Assembly (NCBI RefSeq): GCF_008692605.1
Contig: NZ_LFCT01000014.1
Coordinates: 62,001-126,000, forward strand
Direction: 5' to 3'
Length of the DNA: 64,000 nt
Origin: Sphingobium estronivorans
GTDB lineage: Bacteria; Pseudomonadota; Alphaproteobacteria; Sphingomonadales; Sphingomonadaceae
Below are positions 54,910 through 64,000 of the stretch, one piece after another (positions within the stretch are counted from its first letter, which is position 1; every line of letters begins with the position of its first letter). The position numbers and the translations under genes are program-made. Below the pieces are notes generated by a model that had not been told where the DNA came from, made no database searches, and saw only the letters and a list, made by a program, of their open reading frames with translations.

Positions 54910-55566
54910 TCAGCCGCTGGTCTTCGCGTGGCGCGTGTCCAGCATCTTGCCGTCGGTGATGACCACCAGATCGCCCAGTTTCGTCACGCCGAACAGCTTT
55001 TTCGCGAAGGCGCGGGGCACGCCGATGCAGCCATGGGTGGCATTGCCCCAACGAACGTCGCTGCCGTGGATGGCGACGCCGTCGCTCGTCAGCCGCAGCA
55101 TGTAAGGCATAGGCGCATTATTATAGGTGCGGGAAAAATGGTCGGCATCCTTCTGCGAGATCGGGAAGGCGCCAAGCGGGCTGGGTTTGTCGTCCGCACC
55201 GTAGATGATGACGGCCGTGCCGATCTCATAGCCCGCGCGAAAGACGGAGAGCGTCTGGGCCTTCAGATCGACGGTGACGATGATGGGGCCGGTCGCCGGC
55301 GCGCCGCCCTCGTCCCAGACATAGTCGCCATGACGGAACGGGCCGTCGATGGGCAACACGCGCTTGACCGCCAATGCATGGGGATCGACCGCGACCGGCT
55401 GTGCCCTGGTCCGTTCCACGGGCCTGGATGGTTTGGCGGGAACCGCGTGGGCCGCGTCCGGCTTCAGATCGCGCCCGCGTCCGATGGACAGGCCCAGCAC
55501 CAGCAGCATGGCAGCGGCGCCGCCGCCAATCGCCAGCTTTCCGCCCGTCGAAATCCGTCCCGTCAT
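54910..55566 (-). CDS. L,D-transpeptidase family (YkuD) protein
   Basis: Membrane-anchored periplasmic protein of 218 aa. One N-terminal TM helix (LAIGGGAAAMLLVLGLSIG, about residues 10-28) is followed by a Pro-rich linker and a YkuD domain (about 90-210). The catalytic segment is HGSDVRWGNATHGCIGVP near residues 165-182, with the HGC nucleophile Cys. The residue after the Cys block is Gly-Val-Pro rather than the usual Arg/Asn, a variant form. It likely makes 3-3 cross-links or attaches proteins to peptidoglycan; a carboxypeptidase role is possible. Confidence 0.87.
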   Translation of the reverse strand: MTGRISTGGKLAIGGGAAAMLLVLGLSIGRGRDLKPDAAHAVPAKPSRPVERTRAQPVAVDPHALAVKRVLPIDGPFRHGDYVWDEGGAPATGPIIVTVDLKAQTLSVFRAGYEIGTAVIIYGADDKPSPLGAFPISQKDADHFSRTYNNAPMPYMLRLTSDGVAIHGSDVRWGNATHGCIGVPRAFAKKLFGVTKLGDLVVITDGKMLDTRHAKTSG

Positions 55567-55660
55567 GAACCGTCCGTCATCCTATGACCGTCATCCCAAC
55601 CGCAGCAGGACGACGCCCAAACCGCAATAGGGACGGTGCCTGACATGAAAAGGTTAACCT

Positions 55661-57928
55661 TCAGCCCTCGCGCGCCACTTCGGCGGCGGCGATGGCGGTC
55701 AGGTTCAGAATGCCGCGCGCTGTCACGCCGGGCGTCAGCACATGGATCGGCTGCGCCAGACCGACCAGCATCGGCCCGACCGTGGGAGAGCTGGACGACG
55801 CCGACAGAGCCGTCAGCGTGATATTCGCCGCATCCAGATTGGGCATGACCAGCAGATTGGCCGAACCTTCGAAGCCTGAATCCGGAACCAGCCGCTCCCG
55901 CAGCGATTGGCTGAGCGCTGCATCGGCATGCATTTCGCCGTCGACCATCAAGTCCGGCGCGGCCTTCTTCACCAGCTTGAAGGCTTCCCGCATCTTGCGT
56001 GCGCTGGGGGAATGTGACGCCCCGAAATTGGAGTGAGAGAGCAACGCCACGCGCGGCGTCAGGCCGAAATATTGAAGTTCCGTCGCGCCCAGCAGGGCCA
56101 TTTCGGCAACCTGCTCCGGCGTCGGATCGGGCACCATATGGGTATCGGTGATGAACAACGCGCCCGCGTCCAGGATCAGCCCGGACAGCGCATAGACGCG
56201 GCTGCTGCCGGGTGTGCGGTCGATGATGCGCAGGGCATGTTCGACCTCGCCCCAATAGTCGCTGTTGCCGCCGACGATCGCGGCATCGACCCGTCCGGTC
56301 CGCAGCAGCATGGCAGCAGTGGCGCTGGGCCGGCGATAGACATGGCGGATCACTTCCGCCGACGCGACGCCCTTGCGCGCGGCGACGGTGCGATAGGCCT
56401 CGACCAGTTCGTTCATCAGTTCATGATCGGTTTCGGGATCGACCACATGCACGTCGCGGTCGAGCTGGAAGCGCAGGCCCAGTTCGGGCAGCTTCTGGTC
56501 CAGTATCCGACGGCGCGCGATGATCACCGGCTCGACAATGCCTTCGTCCAGCGCATCCTGAATGGCGCGGAGCACGCGCTCATCCTCGCCCTCGCCATAG
56601 GCGATGCGACGCCTGGTGCCGCGCGCTGCTTCGAACACCGGCAGCATCAACTGGGCCGAGCGGGTGTTCTGCTGGGCCAGTTGGCGCTTATAGGCGTCCA
56701 GGTCGAGCTGCCGCTTGGCGACGCCGCTGTCCATTGCCGCCTTGGCGACGGCGCAGGCGATCTCCGCGATCAGGCGCGGATCGAAGGGCGTGGGGATGAT
56801 GTAATCCGGCCCGAACATCAGCTTGCGCCCGCCATAGGCCTGAGCGACGCTGTCATGGGCGGGCATGCGCGCGAGGTTGGCGATGGCGTCGGCGGCGGCG
56901 ACCTTCATCGCCTCGTTGATCTCGGTCGCGCGGGCGTCCAGCGCGCCCCTGAAGATATAGGGGAAGCACAGGACATTGTTGACCTGATTGGGATAGTCCG
57001 ACCGCCCGGTCGCGATGATGGCGTCGGGGCGCACCTCCCGCGCCGCTTCGGGGCGGATTTCCGGTTCCGGATTGGCGAGCGCGAAGATCAGTGGATTGGG
57101 CGCCATCAGCGGCAGCCATTCAGGCTTCAGTACGCCCGGCGCCGACAGACCCAGGAACAGGTTCGCGCCCGGCAGCACTTCAGGCAGCGTGCGGGCATTG
57201 GTGTCGCGGGCATAGCGCGCCATGTTCGGCAGCATGCCCTCGCGCCCGGAATGGATGACGCCGTCCTTGTCGGTCAGCGTCACATTCTCTTGCGGCAGAC
57301 CCATCGACACCAGCAGGTCGACGCAGGCCAGCGCCGCCGCGCCCGCGCCGGACGTGACCAGTTTCGCATCGGCCAGCGTTTTGCCCTGCAGCACCAGCGC
57401 GTTGCGCACGGCGGCGGCGACCACGATGGCGGTGCCATGCTGGTCGTCGTGGAAGACCGGGATGTTCATCCGCTTCTTCAGTTCCGCCTCAATGGCGAAG
57501 CATTCCGGTGCCTTGATGTCCTCCAGGTTGATGCCGCCGAAGGTCGGCTCCAGCAGAGCGACGGCCTCGACGAATTTTTCCGGATCGGTGGTGTCGACCT
57601 CGATATCGAACACGTCGATATCGGCGAATTTCTTGAAGAGGACCGCCTTGCCCTCCATCACCGGCTTGGAAGCGAGCGCGCCGATGGCGCCCAGCCCCAG
57701 CACCGCTGTGCCGTTGGAGATCACCGCGACCAGATTGCCGCGTGCGGTATAATCCATCGCCTTTTCGGGATTTTCGGCAATGTCGACGCAGGGCGCGGCG
57801 ACGCCGGGCGAATAGGCCAGCGCCAGGTCGCGCTGGTTGACCATGCGCTTGGTCGGTTCGATCCTCAGCTTTCCGGGTTGCGGATAGCGGTGATAGTCCA
57901 GGGCGGCGCGCCGGGTGTTTTCGTCCAT
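55661..57928 (-). CDS. maeB: NADP-dependent malic enzyme with phosphotransacetylase-like domain
   Basis: Hybrid malic enzyme of 755 aa from ATG 57928 ([29 protein letters not shown]). The malic enzyme part (about 1-430) has YSPGVAAPC near residue 38, catalytic Lys and metal residues around [29 protein letters not shown] near 150, and the Rossmann [15 protein letters not shown] near 197. The C-terminal PTA_PTB domain (about 430-755) has [17 protein letters not shown] and [18 protein letters not shown], and is regulatory rather than catalytic in known MaeB proteins. It converts malate to pyruvate with NADPH. It is 10 bp downstream of lysR on the same strand. Confidence 0.96.
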   Translation of the reverse strand: MDENTRRAALDYHRYPQPGKLRIEPTKRMVNQRDLALAYSPGVAAPCVDIAENPEKAMDYTARGNLVAVISNGTAVLGLGAIGALASKPVMEGKAVLFKKFADIDVFDIEVDTTDPEKFVEAVALLEPTFGGINLEDIKAPECFAIEAELKKRMNIPVFHDDQHGTAIVVAAAVRNALVLQGKTLADAKLVTSGAGAAALACVDLLVSMGLPQENVTLTDKDGVIHSGREGMLPNMARYARDTNARTLPEVLPGANLFLGLSAPGVLKPEWLPLMAPNPLIFALANPEPEIRPEAAREVRPDAIIATGRSDYPNQVNNVLCFPYIFRGALDARATEINEAMKVAAADAIANLARMPAHDSVAQAYGGRKLMFGPDYIIPTPFDPRLIAEIACAVAKAAMDSGVAKRQLDLDAYKRQLAQQNTRSAQLMLPVFEAARGTRRRIAYGEGEDERVLRAIQDALDEGIVEPVIIARRRILDQKLPELGLRFQLDRDVHVVDPETDHELMNELVEAYRTVAARKGVASAEVIRHVYRRPSATAAMLLRTGRVDAAIVGGNSDYWGEVEHALRIIDRTPGSSRVYALSGLILDAGALFITDTHMVPDPTPEQVAEMALLGATELQYFGLTPRVALLSHSNFGASHSPSARKMREAFKLVKKAAPDLMVDGEMHADAALSQSLRERLVPDSGFEGSANLLVMPNLDAANITLTALSASSSSPTVGPMLVGLAQPIHVLTPGVTARGILNLTAIAAAEVAREG

Positions 57929-57938
57929 GGAATCGGCC

Positions 57939-58871
57939 TTAAAGCTGGTTTGGGGGAGGGGCAATGGCGGAGCGCTCCCAAGGGGGGCTGGGGGCGTAGA
58001 GCTGAAGCAGGAAATCGACGAAGGCGGTGACGGCAAGCGGCGGATTGCTTTGCGGCAGATGCACGGCATAAAGGCCGACATCCGCCGATCCTTCATGATC
58101 CGGCATGATCTGCCGAATGTCGCCCCGGTCCAGCGCATCGCTGACGTCCCAGAGCGAACGCAGCGCGATGCCCACGCCCGCCAGCATCAGTTCACGCACC
58201 ATTTCGCTGCTGTTGGTGCGGACATGGCTGACGCCTTCGACCGTGACCGAACCCTTGGGGCCGCTCAGCCGCCAGGGCAATTGTCCATCGGCCGCGAGCA
58301 GGCGGTGTTTCCGCAGGTCGGTGACGGTCTGCGGCAGTCCGAACCGCTCCAGATAGGCGGGACCCGCGCACAGCACGCGCCGGTTGGTCGCCAGCCGGTG
58401 CGCGGACAGCCCCGACCCGGGATCGGCGGTGATGCGGATGGCCAGATCCGCGCGCGTCGCCAGCAGGTCGGCATAATCGTCCGACAGATCGATGCGCATC
58501 CGCACCTTGGGATGCGCATCCAGAAACCGCTCCAGCCAGGGCGCGACATGCATTCGACCGAAGGAAGTCGGCGCCGTCACCCGGAGCATGCCCGACGCTT
58601 CCGCCGATGTCCCCGACACGCGCCGCTCGGCCTCATCCAGCGCGGCCATGACTGCGCGTAAATCTTCATGCAGCCGTTCGCCCGCCGGGGTCAGCGCCAG
58701 CCGCCGGGTCGTCCGGTGGATCAGATGCGTGCCCAGCCGCTCCTCCAACCGGACCAGCCGCTTCGACACCATGGCCGGCGAAATATTCAGCCGTCGCCCT
58801 GCGGCGGCCATGCCGCCTTCATCGACGATGGTCGCGAACAGGTCATAATCCGGGTCCATCATTTGTTTCAC
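57939..58871 (-). CDS. LysR family transcriptional regulator
   Basis: LTTR of 310 aa starting at GTG 58871 (ATG 58862 also possible). The winged helix-turn-helix DLFATIVDEGGMAAAGRRLNISPAMVSKRLVRLEERLGTHLIHRTTR is at about residues 10-57, followed by the linker helix and a periplasmic-binding-protein-like effector domain (about 90-295), ending PPWERSAIAPPPNQL. It belongs to the large CrgA/AaeR-like LTTR group. It is divergent from malate synthase G (83 bp apart) and co-directional with maeB 10 bp downstream, so control of C2/C4 carbon flow is a reasonable inference. Confidence 0.9.
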   Translation of the reverse strand: MKQMMDPDYDLFATIVDEGGMAAAGRRLNISPAMVSKRLVRLEERLGTHLIHRTTRRLALTPAGERLHEDLRAVMAALDEAERRVSGTSAEASGMLRVTAPTSFGRMHVAPWLERFLDAHPKVRMRIDLSDDYADLLATRADLAIRITADPGSGLSAHRLATNRRVLCAGPAYLERFGLPQTVTDLRKHRLLAADGQLPWRLSGPKGSVTVEGVSHVRTNSSEMVRELMLAGVGIALRSLWDVSDALDRGDIRQIMPDHEGSADVGLYAVHLPQSNPPLAVTAFVDFLLQLYAPSPPWERSAIAPPPNQL

Positions 58872-58954
58872 CAGAAGAAAGTCTGAATTTTAATAATAGC
58901 GTCTACACGGCATAATGTGACCCGTCTATGGTGCCGCGCAAAGGAGATGATCCC

Positions 58955-61063
58955 ATGACGAGCATGACCGACCGCGCGGGCCTTCAGGTCGCGCAGGACC
59001 TGACGAGCTTCATCGAGCAGCGCGCGCTTCCCGGCACCGGCATCGACGCCGACCGCTTCTGGCAGGGCACCGCCGCGATCTTTGCGCGGTTCGCGCCCGA
59101 AAACGCGGCCCTGCTTGCCAGGCGCGACGATCTTCAAAACCGGATCGACGCCTATTATGGCGAACGGGCCGGCCAACCCGCTGACACCGCTTCGTTGCGC
59201 GGATTCCTGAACGACATCGGCTATCTCGTCCCCGAACCCGCGCCCTTCCAAATCGGCAGCGAGAATGTCGACGATGAAGTCGCGCGCCTCGCCGGGCCGC
59301 AGCTGGTCGTGCCGATCCTCAATGCGCGCTTCCTGCTGAACGCCGCCAATGCGCGCTGGGGCAGCCTGTATGACGCGCTCTATGGCACCGATGCCATTCC
59401 GGGCGCGGCTGCGGGCAAGGGCTATGACGCGGCGCGGGGCGCGCAGGTTATCGCCTGGGCCAAATCCTTCCTTGACGAAGCGATCCCGCTCGCCACCGGA
59501 TCATGGGCCGATCTGAAAAGCGACGACATCCAACTGGCCGATCCGACCCAATATCGTGGTCGCAGCGAGAAGGGCCGCCTGTTCCGCCACAACGGCCTGC
59601 ACATCGAGGTCGTGTTCGATCCTACCCACTCCATCGGCAAGGACGACCCGGCGGGCATCGCCGACGTCATCCTCGAATCGGCGCTGACCACCATCTGCGA
59701 CCTGGAAGACTCGGTTGCCGCCGTCGATGCGGAGGATAAGGTCGCTGCCTATGCCAACTGGCTCGGTCTGATGCAGGGCGACCTCACCGACACTTTCGAG
59801 AAGAACGGGGCGATGATGACCCGCGCCCTGAACCCGGACCGCAGCTATAGCGCGCCCGACGGCAGCGGCTTCACCCTGCCGGGCCGCAGCCTGCTCTTCG
59901 TCCGCAATGTCGGCCATCTGATGACGACGCCCGCCATCCTGCTCCCCAACGGCGCCGAGGCGCCGGAAGGCATTCTCGACGGCATCGTCACCAGCCTGAT
60001 CGCCCTTCATGATTTAAATGGGCACGACCTTCGCCGGGAGGGCGGCAACAGCCGGACGGGCAGCGTTTATATCGTCAAGCCCAAGATGCACGGCCCGGAA
60101 GAAGTCGGTTTCACCAACCGCCTGTTCGACGCCATCGAAGACCTGCTGGGCCTCGCGCGCCATACCGTCAAGGTCGGCGTCATGGATGAGGAGCGCCGCA
60201 CCTCCGCCAACCTTGCCGCCTGCATCGAGGCCGTCCGCGACCGCGTCGTCTTCATCAACACCGGCTTCCTCGACCGCACGGGCGATGAGATGCACACGTC
60301 GATGCGCGCCGGTGCCATGATCCGCAAGGGGGAGATGAAAACCTCCGACTGGATCACGGCCTATGAAGACCGCAATGTCCAGATCGGCCTCGCCTGCGGT
60401 CTGTCGGGCCGCGCGCAGATCGGCAAGGGCATGTGGGCCGCGCCGGATCGCATGGCCGACATGCTGGACCAGAAAATCGGCCATCCTAAAAGCGGCGCGA
60501 ACACTGCCTGGGTTCCCTCCCCCACGGCGGCGACGCTGCATGCGACTCACTATCACCGCGTCGACGTCTTTGCTCGCCAGGCCGAGCGCAAGGCCGAAGC
60601 CATCGCACCGCTCGACAAGCTGTTGACCATCCCGGTCGCGCAAGGCCGCAACTGGTCCGATGCAGAGATTACGCAGGAACTGGACAATAACGCCCAGGGC
60701 ATCCTTGGCTATGTCGTCCGCTGGATCGATCAGGGCGTCGGCTGTTCCAAGGTTCCCGACATCCATGACATCGGCCTGATGGAAGACCGCGCCACCCTGC
60801 GCATTTCTTCCCAGCATATGGCGAACTGGCTGCTTCACGGCGTCTGCACGGCGGAGCAGATCGACGCCGCCTTCACCCGCATGGCCGCCAAAGTCGATGC
60901 CCAGAATGCGGGCGACCCGCTTTACCGACCGATGAGCGGCAATCCGGCCAGCTTCGCCTGGCAGGCCGCCCGCGCCCTCGTCTTCGAAGGCGTCGCACAG
61001 CCCAACGGCTATACGGAGCCGCTGCTGCACAAATATCGCGCGCTGGCGAAGGCCGCGAACTGA
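58955..61063 (+). CDS. glcB: Malate synthase G
   Basis: Monomeric isoform G, 702 aa, which condenses glyoxylate and acetyl-CoA to malate. ATG 58955 has AAGGAG at 58941-58946. Motifs: [26 protein letters not shown] near residue 120, [17 protein letters not shown] near 245, [15 protein letters not shown] near 315, the Mg-binding Glu in [15 protein letters not shown] near 415, and [13 protein letters not shown] near 490. The length fits form G (about 720). No isocitrate lyase gene is in the window, so the role may be glycolate/glyoxylate use or a full glyoxylate shunt. Confidence 0.97.
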   Translation: MTSMTDRAGLQVAQDLTSFIEQRALPGTGIDADRFWQGTAAIFARFAPENAALLARRDDLQNRIDAYYGERAGQPADTASLRGFLNDIGYLVPEPAPFQIGSENVDDEVARLAGPQLVVPILNARFLLNAANARWGSLYDALYGTDAIPGAAAGKGYDAARGAQVIAWAKSFLDEAIPLATGSWADLKSDDIQLADPTQYRGRSEKGRLFRHNGLHIEVVFDPTHSIGKDDPAGIADVILESALTTICDLEDSVAAVDAEDKVAAYANWLGLMQGDLTDTFEKNGAMMTRALNPDRSYSAPDGSGFTLPGRSLLFVRNVGHLMTTPAILLPNGAEAPEGILDGIVTSLIALHDLNGHDLRREGGNSRTGSVYIVKPKMHGPEEVGFTNRLFDAIEDLLGLARHTVKVGVMDEERRTSANLAACIEAVRDRVVFINTGFLDRTGDEMHTSMRAGAMIRKGEMKTSDWITAYEDRNVQIGLACGLSGRAQIGKGMWAAPDRMADMLDQKIGHPKSGANTAWVPSPTAATLHATHYHRVDVFARQAERKAEAIAPLDKLLTIPVAQGRNWSDAEITQELDNNAQGILGYVVRWIDQGVGCSKVPDIHDIGLMEDRATLRISSQHMANWLLHGVCTAEQIDAAFTRMAAKVDAQNAGDPLYRPMSGNPASFAWQAARALVFEGVAQPNGYTEPLLHKYRALAKAAN

Positions 61064-61070
61064 ACGAAAA

Positions 61071-61098
61071 GTGGCCGGGTAAAACGCCCGGCCGCATT
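61071..61098 (+). terminator. Probable terminator after glcB
   Basis: GGCCGGG (61073-61079) pairs with CCCGGCC (61087-61093) across a 7-nt loop, 9 bp after the stop codon. The following T run is short (ATTTCTC). Confidence 0.55.
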
Positions 61099-61161
61099 TC
61101 TCATGCGATCCGACGAAAAGCCCCGCTTGTGCGCCGCGCCGGTTCCAACTAAATCGCCCCC

Positions 61162-63828
<2,667 letters not shown>

Positions 63829-63856
63829 GAGCCTTCGGGCCATTTCCATCATGAAG

Positions 63857-63891
63857 AGGGCCAGTTCCAGGAATGGAACCGGCCCTTTTTG
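63857..63891 (+). terminator. Rho-independent terminator after alaS
   Basis: AGGGCCAGTTCCA pairs with TGGAACCGGCCCTT (one A/C mismatch), followed by TTTTT. The remaining 110 bp to the window edge hold no feature I can support. Confidence 0.75.
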
Positions 63892-64000
63892 CATCGCCTT
63901 CATCAAAGACCGTAGCGCGGTTTTGCGCCGGGGAAATCGGTACGACAGCCTCTTTTCCTGACCTCGTACCAAGGCGCGATGAGTTTGACTCATCGGATCT

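Noticed and set aside
56033-58030. 665-codon plus-strand frame opposite maeB
   Set aside because: Antisense artefact; its composition mirrors the maeB codons.

Overview
The window looks like a chromosomal core segment from a sphingomonad (Alphaproteobacteria, Sphingomonadaceae, Sphingobium/Sphingomonas-like). The basis is the GC-rich, strongly codon-biased sequence, the alphaproteobacterial regulators (MucR, a ChpT-type phosphotransferase, a Fur without the usual CxxC), sphingomonad-style proteins (DUF6491, a trigger factor with a Lys/Ala-rich tail) and gene neighbourhoods I recognise from that family. Genus placement is inference from memory of families; no search was run.

Region by region. 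(1) 1-5.3 kb, minus strand: nfuA-tsaB-rimI-mucR-fur-plsC-miaB-phoH, covering Fe-S delivery, tRNA modification and metal/global regulation; phoH runs off the left edge. (2) 5.4-10.5 kb: a PNPOx-fold protein, a DEAD-box RNA helicase and an exported M16 peptidase. (3) 10.8-17.3 kb: a TetR repressor divergent from a complete RND efflux operon (adaptor, pump, outer-membrane channel) with a perfect 18-bp operator-like palindrome between them. (4) 17.3-21.2 kb: ogt, tRNA-Arg, a DUF6491 protein, nth, dapB, a sirtuin and tRNA-Leu. (5) 21.2-26.1 kb: tig, a GT2 glycosyltransferase, then clpP-clpX, with a sigma32-like promoter before clpP. (6) 26.1-26.7 kb: the only clearly decayed stretch, with an AT-rich island of three perfect dyads followed by a frameshifted, stop-containing fragment of a TonB-dependent receptor. 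(7) 26.7-34.6 kb: mtgA, cinA-like, map, glnB-glnA, chpT, a JAMM protease, rluD, rpoH. (8) 34.6-42.8 kb: two exported peptidases (M28, S9), rpiB-glyA-nrdR-trmJ, chorismate mutase, rpsD. (9) 43-47.2 kb: an alpha/beta hydrolase divergent from two tandem cysteine desulfurases, a 2Fe-2S ferredoxin and a class A beta-lactamase. (10) 47.2-52.6 kb: SRP RNA, dnaX-ybaB, lon with a sigma32-like promoter, hupB, tRNA-His. (11) 52.7-64 kb: hisI, a lipoprotein, an MFS exporter, an L,D-transpeptidase, lysR-maeB divergent from malate synthase G, and alaS.

How the parts connect. Proteostasis is concentrated here: Tig, ClpP, ClpX and Lon, plus RpoH itself, with RpoH-type promoters in front of clpP and lon. Nitrogen control (glnB-glnA) has a candidate enhancer and a sigma54-like element upstream. 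Sulfur and Fe-S functions recur in NfuA, two desulfurases and ferredoxin, and their clients in the window include MiaB and endonuclease III.

I found no intact mobile element, prophage, CRISPR array or clear undescribed multi-gene system. The observations most worth checking are the beta-lactamase, which carries the Cys69/Ser237/Cys238/Arg220 signature of class A carbapenemases and abuts the ferredoxin gene; the TonB-receptor relic with its AT-rich dyad island; the TetR/RND palindrome; and the upstream region of glnB.
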